The notes beneath the pieces are model-generated. The model did not search any database. It was not told the origin of the DNA and worked only from the letters and a program-made list of their open reading frames with translations. A stretch of DNA of 64,000 nt from Bog-756 sp035531955 (GTDB taxonomy: Bacteria > Actinomycetota > Acidimicrobiia > Acidimicrobiales > RAAP-2). How positions within the stretch are numbered: position 1 is the first letter of the stretch; each line of letters starts with the position of its first letter. Below are positions 27,279 through 36,417 of the stretch, piece by piece. The stretch is taken from NCBI GenBank assembly GCA_035531955.1, contig DATKRZ010000066.1, positions 1-64,000 on the forward strand, given 5' to 3'. The position numbers were made by a program, and so were the translations under genes.

Positions 27279-28309
27279 GCCGGTGGGGTCGGATCCGCCG
27301 CGGCGGGCGCTACGGCTGCCGCGCCCGCCGCCGGGGCCGCCACGGGAGCGGAGGCGGCAGCCACCACCGTGCGGGCCAGCAGGCCGAGGAATTGCGGATC
27401 GTCGTCGAGCGACGCGGTCCGGGCAAAGGCCATCCCCGCGCCCCGGGCCACACCGGCCGCCTCGATGTCGAGGTCGTAGAGGACCTCGAGGTGGTCGGAG
27501 ACGAAGCCGACCGGGCAGACCACCACCGACGTGGCGCCGAGCCCGGCGACCCGTTCCACCTCGGTGAGCAGATCGGGACCGACCCACGGCTCCGCCGTGC
27601 GCCCCGCGCTCTGCCAGGCCACCCCCCAGCTGAGCCCGGGCACCTCGTCCAGCGCCAGGGCGGCGGCGATGTCCGAGGCCGACTCCTGTACCTGGATCGG
27701 GTAGGGATCGTCGTGCGCCAGTGCCCGCTCCGGCAGGCTGTGGGCGGTGAAGAATACGGCGGTCCGGGTCCGGTCCCCCGGCCCCAGCGAGGCCAGGGCC
27801 GCCGCCGTCCGGTGGGCCAGGAGTTGGGCGAGGCCCTCGGCCCGGTGCCACGACGGGACCGGGGTCAGCGCCAGCGGGGGTGATGCCGTCGCGGCTGCCG
27901 CCTCGGCTCGCCGAAGGTACTCGCCTGAGCCCAGCGAGGACCGATGGGGGGTGAGGACGATGCCGACGGCCCGCCCGACGCCGCAGCCGGCCAGCTCGGC
28001 GACCGCGTCCTCGATGCTCGGAGCGGTGTGCTTGGCGCCGAAGCGCACCGTGAATTCCCCGGGTGCCGCTGACTCGAGGGCCGCGGCCAGGCCGTCGACC
28101 TGGGCGCGGGTTCGCTCGGCCAGCGGCGAGATGCCGCCGATGGCCTCGTAGCGTCGGTCGAGCTCAGCGAGGAGCTCGGGAGGGGGAGGTCGGCCGCGGC
28201 GGATGGCCGTGTAGAAGGGCTCGATCCCGGCGGGTGAGTCCGGTGTGCCGTGGGCCATGACCAGGACGCCGGTCGGGGGAGGGGCGGGCCGGTGGCGGCG
28301 CGGGGTCAT
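27275..28309 (-). CDS. hemH: ferrochelatase (probably coproporphyrin-type)
   Basis: 344 residues. It inserts Fe2+ into the porphyrin. The catalytic histidine is H190 in FFTAHSLPERAL and the conserved glutamate is E275 in CPVGFVSDHLEVLYDLD. The start is ATG 28309, overlapping the hemE stop (ATGA). The last 30 residues are an Ala/Pro tail without cysteines; only two cysteines occur in the whole protein, so the [2Fe-2S] cluster reported for some actinobacterial ferrochelatases has no obvious ligands here. In actinobacteria this enzyme usually acts on coproporphyrin III (CpfC). The frame open upstream to 29329 is the shadow of hemE. Confidence 0.94.
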   Translation of the reverse strand: MTPRRHRPAPPPTGVLVMAHGTPDSPAGIEPFYTAIRRGRPPPPELLAELDRRYEAIGGISPLAERTRAQVDGLAAALESAAPGEFTVRFGAKHTAPSIEDAVAELAGCGVGRAVGIVLTPHRSSLGSGEYLRRAEAAAATASPPLALTPVPSWHRAEGLAQLLAHRTAAALASLGPGDRTRTAVFFTAHSLPERALAHDDPYPIQVQESASDIAAALALDEVPGLSWGVAWQSAGRTAEPWVGPDLLTEVERVAGLGATSVVVCPVGFVSDHLEVLYDLDIEAAGVARGAGMAFARTASLDDDPQFLGLLARTVVAAASAPVAAPAAGAAAVAPAAADPTPPA

Positions 28310-29400
28310 GACGCGGCCACGACGCCGGCCCGACCCTCGGCGTGGACCAGCTCGACCACCCGCTCGAGTATGGCCGGGTCGGTCTCGGGGAGGACACCGT
28401 GGCCCAGGTTGAAGACGTGTCCGGGAGTGGCGCCGGCCCGGTCGAGGACCTCGCGGGTCTCCGCTTCGGCCACCTCCCAAGGACCCAGGCACAGCGCCGG
28501 ATCGAGGTTTCCCTGGACGGCCACGGTGGGCCCCAGCCGCCGCCGGGCCTCGTCGAGCGGGACCCGCCAGTCGATCCCGACCACGCTGCAGCCGGAGGAG
28601 GCCATGGAGGCCAGCAACTCGCCGGTGCCCACACCGAACAGCACGCCGGGGACCCCGGGATGGGACTCGGACAGCTCGGCGAAGAGCCGGGTGGTGGCCG
28701 GCAACACCAGCTCCTGGTAGTGGCGCGGGGTGAGGATCCCGGCCCAGCTGTCGAAGACCTGCACGGCGGAGGCACCCGCGTCCAGCTGGGAGCGGAGCGA
28801 CGCCAGGGCCAGGTCGGTGAGGCGCTCCACCAGATCGCGCCAGATCACGGGCTCCCCGTGCATCAGCGCCTTGATCTTGGCGAAGTTCTTGGAGGGGCCA
28901 CCCTCCACCAGGTAGCTGGCCACGGTGAACGGCCCGCCGGCGAACCCGATGAGGGGCACCTGCAATTCGCCGACCAGGATGCCCACGGCGTCGATCACAT
29001 AGGGGGTGTCGAGCTCCGGCTCGAGCGGGCGCAGCCGGCGGAGGTCCTCCTTGGCCCGGAAGGGCTCGGCCACCACCGGACCGCTCCCGGGCGCGACGTC
29101 CACACCGAACCCGACCGCGGCGACCGGGACCACGATGTCGGAGAAGAAGATGGCGGCGTCGGTTCCGTAGCGGTCGACGGGTTGCCGGGTGAGGGCGGCG
29201 ACCAGCTCCGGTTGGGCGATTGCGTCGAGGATGCTGCCCGGACCGCGGGCTGCCCGGTACTCGGGGAGCGAGCGCCCGGCTTGGCGCATGAACCAGACCG
29301 GGACGTGGTCCACGCTGAGCCCGCGGCACGCCCGGATGAATGGTGAGGAGTCGAACCGGCCCGGGTCCGGATCGTTCAGGGCGGAACCCGAAACGGCCAT
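28306..29400 (-). CDS. hemE: uroporphyrinogen decarboxylase
   Basis: 364 residues from ATG 29400. It decarboxylates uroporphyrinogen III to coproporphyrinogen III. The substrate-binding segment VWFMRQAGRSLPEYR (36-49) supplies R39 and R43, and FFSDIVVP carries D88, the key acid. GGPFTVASYLVEGG and FNLGHGVLPETDP are further signatures. The start is chosen over upstream codons because MAVSGSALND leads directly into the conserved core and TAGACT sits 7 bases before it. First gene of the hemE-hemH-hemY-lnt operon, divergent from the helicase gene. Confidence 0.96.
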   Translation of the reverse strand: MAVSGSALNDPDPGRFDSSPFIRACRGLSVDHVPVWFMRQAGRSLPEYRAARGPGSILDAIAQPELVAALTRQPVDRYGTDAAIFFSDIVVPVAAVGFGVDVAPGSGPVVAEPFRAKEDLRRLRPLEPELDTPYVIDAVGILVGELQVPLIGFAGGPFTVASYLVEGGPSKNFAKIKALMHGEPVIWRDLVERLTDLALASLRSQLDAGASAVQVFDSWAGILTPRHYQELVLPATTRLFAELSESHPGVPGVLFGVGTGELLASMASSGCSVVGIDWRVPLDEARRRLGPTVAVQGNLDPALCLGPWEVAEAETREVLDRAGATPGHVFNLGHGVLPETDPAILERVVELVHAEGRAGVVAAS

Positions 29401-29407
29401 GTCGGCG

Positions 29408-29413
29408 AGTCTA
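29408..29413 (-). promoter_or_regulatory. candidate -10 element for leaderless hemE
   Basis: On the minus strand TAGACT ends 7 bases before the hemE ATG (29400), without a Shine-Dalgarno between, matching other leaderless-type starts in the window. Confidence 0.4.
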
Positions 29414-29473
29414 CGAGAGCGGACTCGGTGGTCGGCGGCGCCGATTCCGGTCGCGCCCCGCCGACCCGGGGCG

Positions 29474-29479
29474 TACAAT
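29474..29479 (+). promoter_or_regulatory. candidate -10 element upstream of helicase gene
   Basis: TACAAT at 29474-29479 differs by one base from the TATAAT consensus, in the 155-base spacer between the divergent hemE and helicase genes. It would give a leader of about 70 bases. No convincing -35 is seen. Confidence 0.3.
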
Positions 29480-29555
29480 CGAGGGTTCCCCGGAGCCGGC
29501 CCGGAGCTGAATCGGAGCCGGATCGGCGGGGAGGCGCGGGCAGAACGGAGGTGGA

Positions 29556-31859
29556 GTGGACCCGGAGCAGCAGGCCGAACAGGAGTTCGTGGACCTCGCC
29601 TATGCACGCCTCGACGCGATGCGGAGGGACGCCAACTCGATGCTCGAAGGGGTGCTCGACCTGGGCCGGGGCGGCACGTTCCAGTCCCGGACCGAACGGG
29701 ACGTGGTCGTGCGCACCAGCCTGGCCCGGCTCGAGCAGCTCGACATCGGGGACCAGGCCCTGACCTTCGGCCGGATAGATCGACGGCACGAGGGCGCCGA
29801 CGACGGGCACGGCGACCGGTCGGGCGCCGAACCGGGCGGCGAACCGGGGACCGAGACGTTCCACATCGGGCGCCTGGCCGTCCACAGCGCCGATCACGAC
29901 CCGCTGGTGGTCGACTGGCGGGCGCCGATCGCCGAGCCCTTCTACCGGGCCACCGGCCGGGACCCCCAGGGTCTGGTGCTGCGGCGCCACCTGGCGCTCG
30001 AGGGACGCCGGGTGGTCGGCCTCGAGGACGAGCGCTTCAGCGCCACCGGGACCGCCGGGACCGTCGATGACCAGGCCCTCCCGGGTGGGACCGACAGTGA
30101 AGGCGGGGGCGGCGAGTTGATCGTGGGTGACCTCCCCATCGGAGGGCCGGCCGCCCTGCTGGCCGCCCTCGACCGGGCCCGCTCCGGTCGGATGACCGAC
30201 ATCGTGGCCACCATCCAGCGCGAGCAGGACGAGATCATCCGGTCCCCGCTCGCCGGGGTGCTGGTGGTGCAGGGCGGTCCCGGCACAGGGAAGACGGCGG
30301 TGGCCCTCCACCGGGCCGCATACCTCCTCTATACCCATCGGTTCCCGCTCGAGCGCCAGGGCGTTCTGGTCGTGGGGCCCAATCCGCTCTTCCTCCGCTA
30401 CATCGACCAGGTGCTCCCTTCCCTGGGCGAGACCGGGGCGACCCTGTCCACCGTCTCCGGACTGGTGCCCGAGATCCGGATCCGGGAGAACGGCCCGGAG
30501 GACGTGGCCCGCCTGAAGGGCGACCCCCGTATGGCCAAGGTGGTCGCCCGGGCGGTGCGGACCCGTCAGCGGGCGCTGGCCGACGACGTGGCCGTCCCCT
30601 ACGGCGCACTGTTCCTCCGGCTGGGCGCCGACGACAGCCGGCGGATCGTCGAGATGGCCCGCCGCCGACCCGGTTCCCACAACGCCAGGCGGAGGCTGGT
30701 CGAACAGGCCGTGGCCCAGTTGTTGTCGGACCGCGCCCGCCAGACCCAGCAGACGCTGGGGGCGGGGGCCCCGACCCCGGTCACCGCCTTCCCTGGATAT
30801 GACGACCCCTCCGAGCTGTCCGAGGACGAGTTCGACTTCGAGGACTTCTCACGGAAGGTGCGGCGGGTCCCCGAACTGGCCGAGGCCCTCGACCGGATGT
30901 GGCCCCGGCTGTCGCCCCACGAGCTGCTCCACGACCTGTTCGGCGCGCCGCCGCTGATCGCCGCCGCCTGCCGCGGGGTGCTCGCACCCGAGGAGCAGTC
31001 TCTCTTGCGCCGGCCGCGCTCGGCCTCGTTCGAGGAGGTGGCCTGGACACCGGCCGACGCGGCCCTGGTCGACGAGGCGCGCCATATCCTCGGTCCCCGC
31101 AACGGCAACGGCGATGACGGCGTGCGCAAGTACGGGCACGTGGTGGTGGACGAGGTCCAGGACCTCTCCCCGATGCAGCTGCGGATGCTGACCCGGCGCT
31201 CCCTCTCCGGATCGATGACCGTGGTGGGGGACATCGCCCAGGCCACCGCACCCTGGGCTCCCCGGTCCTGGGCGGACATCACCGATCATCTGCCCAACCG
31301 GCGACCGGTCCGGAGCGTCGAGCTGACGGTGAGCTACCGCACGCCGGCCGAGGTGTTGGCCGTCGCCGGCCGGGTCCTGGCGCTGGCCGCTCCCGAGCTC
31401 ACCGTGCCCCGTCCGGTCCGTCGCACCGGAGAGGAGCCGCGGGTGATCGCGGCCATGGGGCCAGACGGAACGCTCCGGGGCGCGACCCTCCGGGATCTGG
31501 CCCGCCGGGTGGCTGACGTGGCCGGCGAGGAGGTGGCCCGGGTGGCGCCCGGGCGTGTGGCCATCCTGGCCCCCGAGTCCCTGCTCCCGCTCCTGTTCGA
31601 TGCCCTCGGCGCCGCCGACCTCCCGGTGGTCGATGCGCGCGACCTGCGCAAGGGGGGGCTGTCCGAGCCATTGGTGCTGCTGGCGGCCGACGCCGCCAAC
31701 GGGCTCGAGTTCGACTCGGTGGTGGTGGTGGAGCCGGCGGTCATCGCCGGAGAGACCGCGCGCGGGCTGCGGACCCTGTACGTGGCGCTCACCCGGCCCA
31801 CCCAACGGCTCGCGGTGGTGCACCTGGCCCCGGTCCCGGCCGCCCTGGAAGGTGCCTGA
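29556..31859 (+). CDS. helD: HelD-type UvrD/Rep superfamily helicase-like ATPase
   Basis: 767 residues, start GTG 29556 with CGGAGG just upstream. The N-terminus (QEFVDLAYARLDAMRRDA) begins a coiled-coil-like arm. VDWRAPIAEPFYRA is typical of HelD. Walker A is GGPGTGKT (240-247) within VVQGGPGTGKTAVALHRAAY; DEVQDLSPMQLRML is Walker B; GDIAQATAPW and LTVSYRTPAEVL are later helicase motifs; LYVALTRPTQRL closes the C-terminal domain. HelD proteins remove stalled RNA polymerase from DNA, and some relatives (HelR) protect against rifamycins. Which class this is cannot be settled here. It is divergent from hemE and followed by the ctaE cluster after 100 bases. Confidence 0.88.
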   Translation: MDPEQQAEQEFVDLAYARLDAMRRDANSMLEGVLDLGRGGTFQSRTERDVVVRTSLARLEQLDIGDQALTFGRIDRRHEGADDGHGDRSGAEPGGEPGTETFHIGRLAVHSADHDPLVVDWRAPIAEPFYRATGRDPQGLVLRRHLALEGRRVVGLEDERFSATGTAGTVDDQALPGGTDSEGGGGELIVGDLPIGGPAALLAALDRARSGRMTDIVATIQREQDEIIRSPLAGVLVVQGGPGTGKTAVALHRAAYLLYTHRFPLERQGVLVVGPNPLFLRYIDQVLPSLGETGATLSTVSGLVPEIRIRENGPEDVARLKGDPRMAKVVARAVRTRQRALADDVAVPYGALFLRLGADDSRRIVEMARRRPGSHNARRRLVEQAVAQLLSDRARQTQQTLGAGAPTPVTAFPGYDDPSELSEDEFDFEDFSRKVRRVPELAEALDRMWPRLSPHELLHDLFGAPPLIAAACRGVLAPEEQSLLRRPRSASFEEVAWTPADAALVDEARHILGPRNGNGDDGVRKYGHVVVDEVQDLSPMQLRMLTRRSLSGSMTVVGDIAQATAPWAPRSWADITDHLPNRRPVRSVELTVSYRTPAEVLAVAGRVLALAAPELTVPRPVRRTGEEPRVIAAMGPDGTLRGATLRDLARRVADVAGEEVARVAPGRVAILAPESLLPLLFDALGAADLPVVDARDLRKGGLSEPLVLLAADAANGLEFDSVVVVEPAVIAGETARGLRTLYVALTRPTQRLAVVHLAPVPAALEGA

Positions 31860-31946
31860 GCAGCCCGTATGGACGGGCCTCCGGGGGCATGCCGGCGGGT
31901 CCGGCGGGCCGGCCCGATGAGTTGGCCCCCCGAGCTTCCGATGGAC

Positions 31947-31952
31947 TAAAAA
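31947..31952 (+). promoter_or_regulatory. candidate -10 element for leaderless ctaE
   Basis: TAAAAA(T) stands out in very GC-rich DNA and ends 6-7 bases before the ctaE GTG (31960). There is no ribosome-binding site. Confidence 0.4.
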
Positions 31953-31959
31953 TACCGGC

Positions 31960-32571
31960 GTGACCCAGGCCCTGACCGTCGAACCGGCGGCCCTCTCCCG
32001 CCAGCGCCACCGCCCCGACAAGCCGTCGATGCTGGCGGTGGGCGTCATCATCTGGCTCGGCTCCGAGGTGATGTTCTTCAGTTCGCTGTTCGCGGCCTTC
32101 TTCACCATCCGGGCCCACGCCTCGGTGTGGCCGCCGGCCGGGACGAAGCTCGACACCATCCAGGCCGGCATCTTCACGCTCATCCTGCTCGGCTCCAGCT
32201 TCACCATGCAGAAGGCGGTCTGGGACCAGGAGCGCGGCGATCGGCGCAGCGCCAAGACCTGGGTCGTGGTGACCATCGTGATGGGCGCGCTGTTCGTGAG
32301 CAACCAGTTCTACGAGTGGGTCACCCTCTCCCACGACGTGGCCACCAATCCCACCCACACCGCCTTCGGCTCGCTGTTCTACATCATGACCGGTCTGCAC
32401 GGTCTGCACGTGTTCCTCGGGCTGGTGGCCATGATCTTCCTACTCGGCCGGCTGAAGGGCCCGAAGGGAGACCCCGGGGAGACGCCGGTGTTCCAGGGCG
32501 TTAGCTACTACTGGCACTTCGTCGACATCGTCTGGATCGGCCTCTACAGCTGCCTCTTCCTCCTCAAATAG
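31960..32571 (+). CDS. ctaE: cytochrome c oxidase subunit III
   Basis: 203 residues, five main transmembrane helices, the short actinobacterial form of subunit III. Signatures are KPSMLAVGVIIWLGSEVMFF at the start, TGLHGLHVFLGLVAM in the middle and SYYWHFVDIVWIGLYS at the end. The start is GTG 31960 with an A/T-rich -10-like element 6-7 bases before it. It leads the cluster ctaE-qcrC-qcrA-qcrB, the usual actinobacterial arrangement, reflecting the bcc-aa3 supercomplex. The catalytic subunits ctaC/ctaD/ctaF are about 7 kb away on the other strand. Confidence 0.97.
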   Translation: MTQALTVEPAALSRQRHRPDKPSMLAVGVIIWLGSEVMFFSSLFAAFFTIRAHASVWPPAGTKLDTIQAGIFTLILLGSSFTMQKAVWDQERGDRRSAKTWVVVTIVMGALFVSNQFYEWVTLSHDVATNPTHTAFGSLFYIMTGLHGLHVFLGLVAMIFLLGRLKGPKGDPGETPVFQGVSYYWHFVDIVWIGLYSCLFLLK

Positions 32572-33510
32572 ATGCGGCACGGGACGTTCGAGGAGATGGG
32601 ACACGGGACGCGCCGGCTGCTCAGGGCGCGGTACGCGGCACCGGCGGCGCTGGTGGGGTGCGTGGCCCTTGCCGGGCTGCTCGGGTTCTGGCCGAGCTCC
32701 GCCCAGGCCAACCCGCTGCCCACCACCACGCTTCCCACCCTCGTCTCGACGTCCACCACCGCCACCCCGATCGGTCAGCCGGCCCCGCCCAGCGTCTCGG
32801 GCGCCCTCAACTACGCTGCCCCGTCCAACCAGACCGGCATCTACTATGTGGAGCTGCCGACGACGTTCATCGCCCCGGGCCAGGCGCTCTACGCCGCCAA
32901 CTGCGCCAGCTGCCACGGGCCTGATGCCCTGGGGACCTCGCGGGCGCCCAACCTGCAGGGCCTCGGGGCCGGGACGGTCGACTTCTGGGTCTCCACCGGT
33001 CGGATGCCACTGGCCAACTCCAGCGTCCAGGCCACCCGCAAGCCCTCCCGGTTCAATCGGCTCCAGACCCTCGAGATCTCCGCCTGGGTGCAGTCGCTCA
33101 CCCCCGGGCAGGGGACCCAGGTGCCGGTGGTCAACACCAACGGCGCCGACCTCGAGGCGGGCAACACCCTGTTCACCCTCAACTGTGCGGCCTGCCACAC
33201 CATCACCGGCGCGGGCGATGCCCTGGCCAACGGGGCCTACGCCCCCAGCCTGCACCTGGCCACCCTCCCCCAGATCGTCGAGGCCATCCGCTCGGGGCCG
33301 GGCAACATGCCCCACTTCAGCGAGGGCAACATCACCAACACCGAGGCCCGTGACATCGCGGCCTACGTCCACGGGGTCATCCAACACCCCGCCAACCGTG
33401 GCGGCTTCGGCCTCGGGGGGATCGGTCCGGTGGGTGAGGGGTTCGTCGGCCTGCTCCTTGGTGTCGGGGCGTTGATGCTGGTCTGCTTCTGGATCGGAGA
33501 CCGCACGTGA
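32572..33510 (+). CDS. qcrC: bc1 complex diheme cytochrome c subunit
   Basis: 312 residues. The N-terminal signal-anchor (about 22-45, ending SSAQA) is followed by a Thr/Pro/Ser linker. Two c-type haem sites are C111-x-x-C114-H115 (CASCH) and C205-x-x-C208-H209 (CAACH); M246 in GNMPHF is a likely axial ligand of the second haem. A C-terminal helix (GFVGLLLGVGALMLVCFW) anchors it again. Having two haems replaces the separate soluble cytochrome c, as in other actinobacteria. ATG 32572 follows directly on the ctaE stop; M9 (32596) is an alternative. The stop overlaps the qcrA GTG by four bases. Confidence 0.96.
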   Translation: MRHGTFEEMGHGTRRLLRARYAAPAALVGCVALAGLLGFWPSSAQANPLPTTTLPTLVSTSTTATPIGQPAPPSVSGALNYAAPSNQTGIYYVELPTTFIAPGQALYAANCASCHGPDALGTSRAPNLQGLGAGTVDFWVSTGRMPLANSSVQATRKPSRFNRLQTLEISAWVQSLTPGQGTQVPVVNTNGADLEAGNTLFTLNCAACHTITGAGDALANGAYAPSLHLATLPQIVEAIRSGPGNMPHFSEGNITNTEARDIAAYVHGVIQHPANRGGFGLGGIGPVGEGFVGLLLGVGALMLVCFWIGDRT

Positions 33511-34445
33511 GCGACGACCCCCGCCTCGAGGGGCCGCTACCGCCGGCCGCGCTCGACGACCCCCATCTGCAGCCCTACGCCAAGCACCCCGAACGGGCCC
33601 AGGCGGTGGCTGCCGTCTCCATGGTGGTCGGGTTCATCGGGTTCGTCGGCTTCGGGGTGGCCTACTGGGTGGGCGACAACAGCCAGTGGGAGGCGATCAC
33701 CCTTGGCGTCGGCCTGTTGGCGCTCGGGTTCGGGGTCACCGCCTGGGGGAAGTACCTGATGCCCCAAGGGCCGTTCGTCGAGGAGCGTCACGAGTTCCAC
33801 TCCACCGAGGCCGAGCGGGAGGCGATGACCGCGGCGGTCGTCGAGCGCGGCGGCATGGTGGTGAAGCGGCGCAAGCTGCTGGGCGGACTCTTCGTCCTCG
33901 GGTCGACGGCCATGGGGATCGTCCTCCTGTTCCCCCTCATCCGATCGCTCGGTCCCAAGCCCGGCGCCACCCTGTTCAAGACCAACTGGAAGAAGAACTC
34001 GCAACTGGTCACCGTCGACGGCCGGAAGGTCACCGTGGCGGACCTCGACGTCGGAGGGGTGCTGACCGTCTTCCCCGAGGGCTTCGAGGGGTCGTCGCCC
34101 GATCAGGTGATCCTCATCCGATTGGCCGAACTCGGCCCCCTCGACCCGCCGCTGGTGATCAGCCCTCCTGGGCGCACCGACTGGGGGGTGCAGGGCTATG
34201 TGGCCTACTCGAAGATGTGCACCCACCTCGGATGTCCGGTCGGCCTCTACCAGGAGCAGACCCAGCAGCTGGTCTGCCCGTGCCACCAGTCGATCTTCAA
34301 CGTCCGGTCGGGTGCGATCCCCGAATTCGGCCCCGCGCCCCGCCCGCTGCCCCAGCTGCCGCTCAAGGTGGACCTGGCCGGCAACCTGCGCTCCCAGGGT
34401 GGCTTCGACCAGGCGGTCGGACCCGGATTTTGGGAGCGGCCGTGA
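33507..34445 (+). CDS. qcrA: bc1 complex Rieske iron-sulfur subunit
   Basis: 312 residues. Three N-terminal helices (about 33-56, 63-80 and 122-146), the actinobacterial layout rather than the single helix of mitochondrial Rieske proteins. The [2Fe-2S] ligands are C238 and H240 in box 1 (CTHLGC) and C257 and H260 in box 2 (CPCHQS), with C243 and C259 placed to form the stabilising disulfide. The start is GTG 33507 overlapping the qcrC stop; its TGA overlaps the qcrB GTG. It accepts electrons from menaquinol and passes them to the QcrC haems. Confidence 0.97.
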   Translation: MSDDPRLEGPLPPAALDDPHLQPYAKHPERAQAVAAVSMVVGFIGFVGFGVAYWVGDNSQWEAITLGVGLLALGFGVTAWGKYLMPQGPFVEERHEFHSTEAEREAMTAAVVERGGMVVKRRKLLGGLFVLGSTAMGIVLLFPLIRSLGPKPGATLFKTNWKKNSQLVTVDGRKVTVADLDVGGVLTVFPEGFEGSSPDQVILIRLAELGPLDPPLVISPPGRTDWGVQGYVAYSKMCTHLGCPVGLYQEQTQQLVCPCHQSIFNVRSGAIPEFGPAPRPLPQLPLKVDLAGNLRSQGGFDQAVGPGFWERP

Positions 34446-35926
34446 TCGACCGCTCGCTCCGCTGGCTCGACGACAGGCTGGGCATCGCCAAGGGCGGTCG
34501 GACCTTCCTCGACAAGATCTTCCCCGACCACTGGTCCTTCATGCTGGGCGAGATCGCCCTCTACTCCTTCGTGGTGCTCCTGGCCACCGGGGTGTTCCTC
34601 TCGCTGTACTACGTCCCCTCCGCCCACGAGATCGTCTACCACGGGTCGTACGGCCCCCTGCGGGGGCAGCGGGTCTCCGAGGCCTACGCCTCCTCGGTGG
34701 GTCTGTCCTTCGACGTGAAGTCCGGCCTCCTGATGCGCCAGGCCCACCACTGGGCGGCCGACATCTTCCTCGGCTCCATCGCCGTGCACATGGCCCGGGT
34801 GTTCTTCACCGGTGCCTTCCGCAAGCCACGTGAGTTCAACTGGATCGTCGGCGTGAGCATGCTCATCCTGGGCATCGTCAACGGCTTCCTCGGCTACTCG
34901 CTCCCCGACGACCTGGTGTCCGGCACCGGCATCCGCATCGCCTACTCGATCATCGAATCGATTCCCCTGGTCGGCAGCTACCTGGGCTTCTTCCTGTTCG
35001 GGGGCAACTACCCGGGGAACGGCATCATCATCCCCCGCTTCTACATCCTCCACGTGCTGATCGTCCCGCTGCTGCTGATCGGACTGCTGGCCGCCCACCT
35101 CGGCCTGCTGGTCAAACAGAAGCACACCCAGTTCAAGGGCAAGGGGAAGACCGAGGACAATGTGGTCGGGTCGCCGATGTTCCCCACCTTCATCGCCAAG
35201 ACGACCGGCTTCTTGTTCATGACCTCGGCGGTGATCTTCCTCCTGGGCGGGCTGGCCCAGATCAACCCGATCTGGCAATTCGGCCAGTACGAGCCGTTCC
35301 AGATCTCCTATGCGGTACAGCCCGACTGGTACATGGGCTGGCTCGACGGCGCCTTGCGCATCATGCCCAGCTGGGAGTGGGTCGGCTGGGGGCACACCAT
35401 CCCGCTGGAGGTCTTCCTGCCCGCGGTGATCTTCCCCGGTCTCATCTTCAACATCTTCCTGGTCTGGCCGTTCATCGAGTCCCGGCACACCAAGGACCTC
35501 GCCTACCACAACCTGTTGGACCGCCCCCGAGACCGGCCCCTGCGCACCGCGGCCGGTGTGGCCATGCTCTCTTTGTTGTTCATGGTCTTCTTCGCCTCGT
35601 CCACCGACGTCATGGCCAACTTCTTCGAGGTACCGCTCAACGCGGTGTTGTGGTTCTTCCGGTTCGCGGTGGTCATCGTGCCGATCATCGCCGCGGTGGT
35701 GGCCTACAAGATCTGCAACGAGATGCGGGCCGCCGAGGGTGTGGGCAAGCGCAAGCGGGCCCAGATCGTTACCCGGTCGTCGACCGGCGAGTACTCCACG
35801 ACCGACGCCGAAGCGCGTCCCGGCGACGGGGTCGAGGAGATCGAGGCCATCCCCGTCCCCACCTATATCGACCTGGTCCCGCCCGAGCTGGCCACCGGGG
35901 CGGGTGTCCGCAGGGTGATGCGTTGA
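34442..35926 (+). CDS. qcrB: bc1 complex cytochrome b subunit
   Basis: 494 residues, start GTG overlapping the qcrA stop (GTGA). The two haem-b histidine pairs are H102 or H103 with H204, and H116 with H219, in the blocks RQAHHWAADIFLGSIAVHMAR and ILHVLIVPLLLIGLLAAHLG. The quinol-site region PDWYMGWLDGALRIMPSWEW is present. The C-terminal extension after the last helix (about 420-494) is hydrophilic and basic then acidic, as in actinobacterial QcrB. Last gene of the cluster. Confidence 0.97.
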   Translation: MIDRSLRWLDDRLGIAKGGRTFLDKIFPDHWSFMLGEIALYSFVVLLATGVFLSLYYVPSAHEIVYHGSYGPLRGQRVSEAYASSVGLSFDVKSGLLMRQAHHWAADIFLGSIAVHMARVFFTGAFRKPREFNWIVGVSMLILGIVNGFLGYSLPDDLVSGTGIRIAYSIIESIPLVGSYLGFFLFGGNYPGNGIIIPRFYILHVLIVPLLLIGLLAAHLGLLVKQKHTQFKGKGKTEDNVVGSPMFPTFIAKTTGFLFMTSAVIFLLGGLAQINPIWQFGQYEPFQISYAVQPDWYMGWLDGALRIMPSWEWVGWGHTIPLEVFLPAVIFPGLIFNIFLVWPFIESRHTKDLAYHNLLDRPRDRPLRTAAGVAMLSLLFMVFFASSTDVMANFFEVPLNAVLWFFRFAVVIVPIIAAVVAYKICNEMRAAEGVGKRKRAQIVTRSSTGEYSTTDAEARPGDGVEEIEAIPVPTYIDLVPPELATGAGVRRVMR

Positions 35927-35973
35927 GCGGTGGCCGTGGCGGTGGCTGCCGATCGGCGTCAGCTCGGGAGTGA

Positions 35974-36417
35974 CGCGGGGGCGGGGCGTCGACGGACGAC
36001 CAATTCCACCTCGGACGCTTCGTCTCCGCCCAGGATGCCGCGGCCACCTATGACGGCGCGGTGGCGGAGTTGCGCCGCGGCCGGAAGACGGGCCATTGGA
36101 TGTGGTTCGTCTTCCCACAGATCGCCGGACTGGGACAGAGTGCATTGTCGAGGGAGTTCGCCATCTCGTCACAGGAGGAGGCCCGTGCCTATGTGCGCCA
36201 CGCCGTCCTCGGTCCCCGCCTGCTCGAGTGCGCGGTGATCCTCGCCGAGTGGCGGGACCGCACCGCGGTGCAGATACTCGGTGCGGTGGACGCCCGAAAG
36301 CTCCATTCGTCGATGACGCTGTTCATGCGCGCCGATCCGGACCAACCGGTGTTCCGGCTCGTGCTCGACCGCCACTTCGACGGCCTGCCCGACGCGGCCA
36401 CCGACGAGCGGATCTGA
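35974..36417 (+). CDS. DUF1810 family protein, start codon unclear
   Basis: Small soluble protein. The conserved core is AELRRGRKTGHWMWFVFPQIAGLG, then SREFAISSQEEARAYVRH and LGAVDARKLHSSMTLF, matching DUF1810. The family normally starts about 20 residues earlier, and those residues are encoded in frame here (FHLGRFVSAQDAAATYDGAV from 36004), but the frame between the upstream TGA (35971-35973) and GTG 36061 holds no ATG, GTG or TTG. Either translation starts at GTG 36061 and loses part of the domain, a non-standard start is used, or a one-base indel separates the frame from GTG 35970. The function of the family is unknown. Confidence 0.7.
   Translation, partial: RGGGASTDDQFHLGRFVSAQDAAATYDGAVAELRRGRKTGHWMWFVFPQIAGLGQSALSREFAISSQEEARAYVRHAVLGPRLLECAVILAEWRDRTAVQILGAVDARKLHSSMTLFMRADPDQPVFRLVLDRHFDGLPDAATDERI

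Noticed and set aside
31863..31878. Hairpin GCCCGT-N4-ACGGGC after the helicase gene as a terminator
   Set aside because: Only six base pairs and no T-run follows, so intrinsic termination is not supported.
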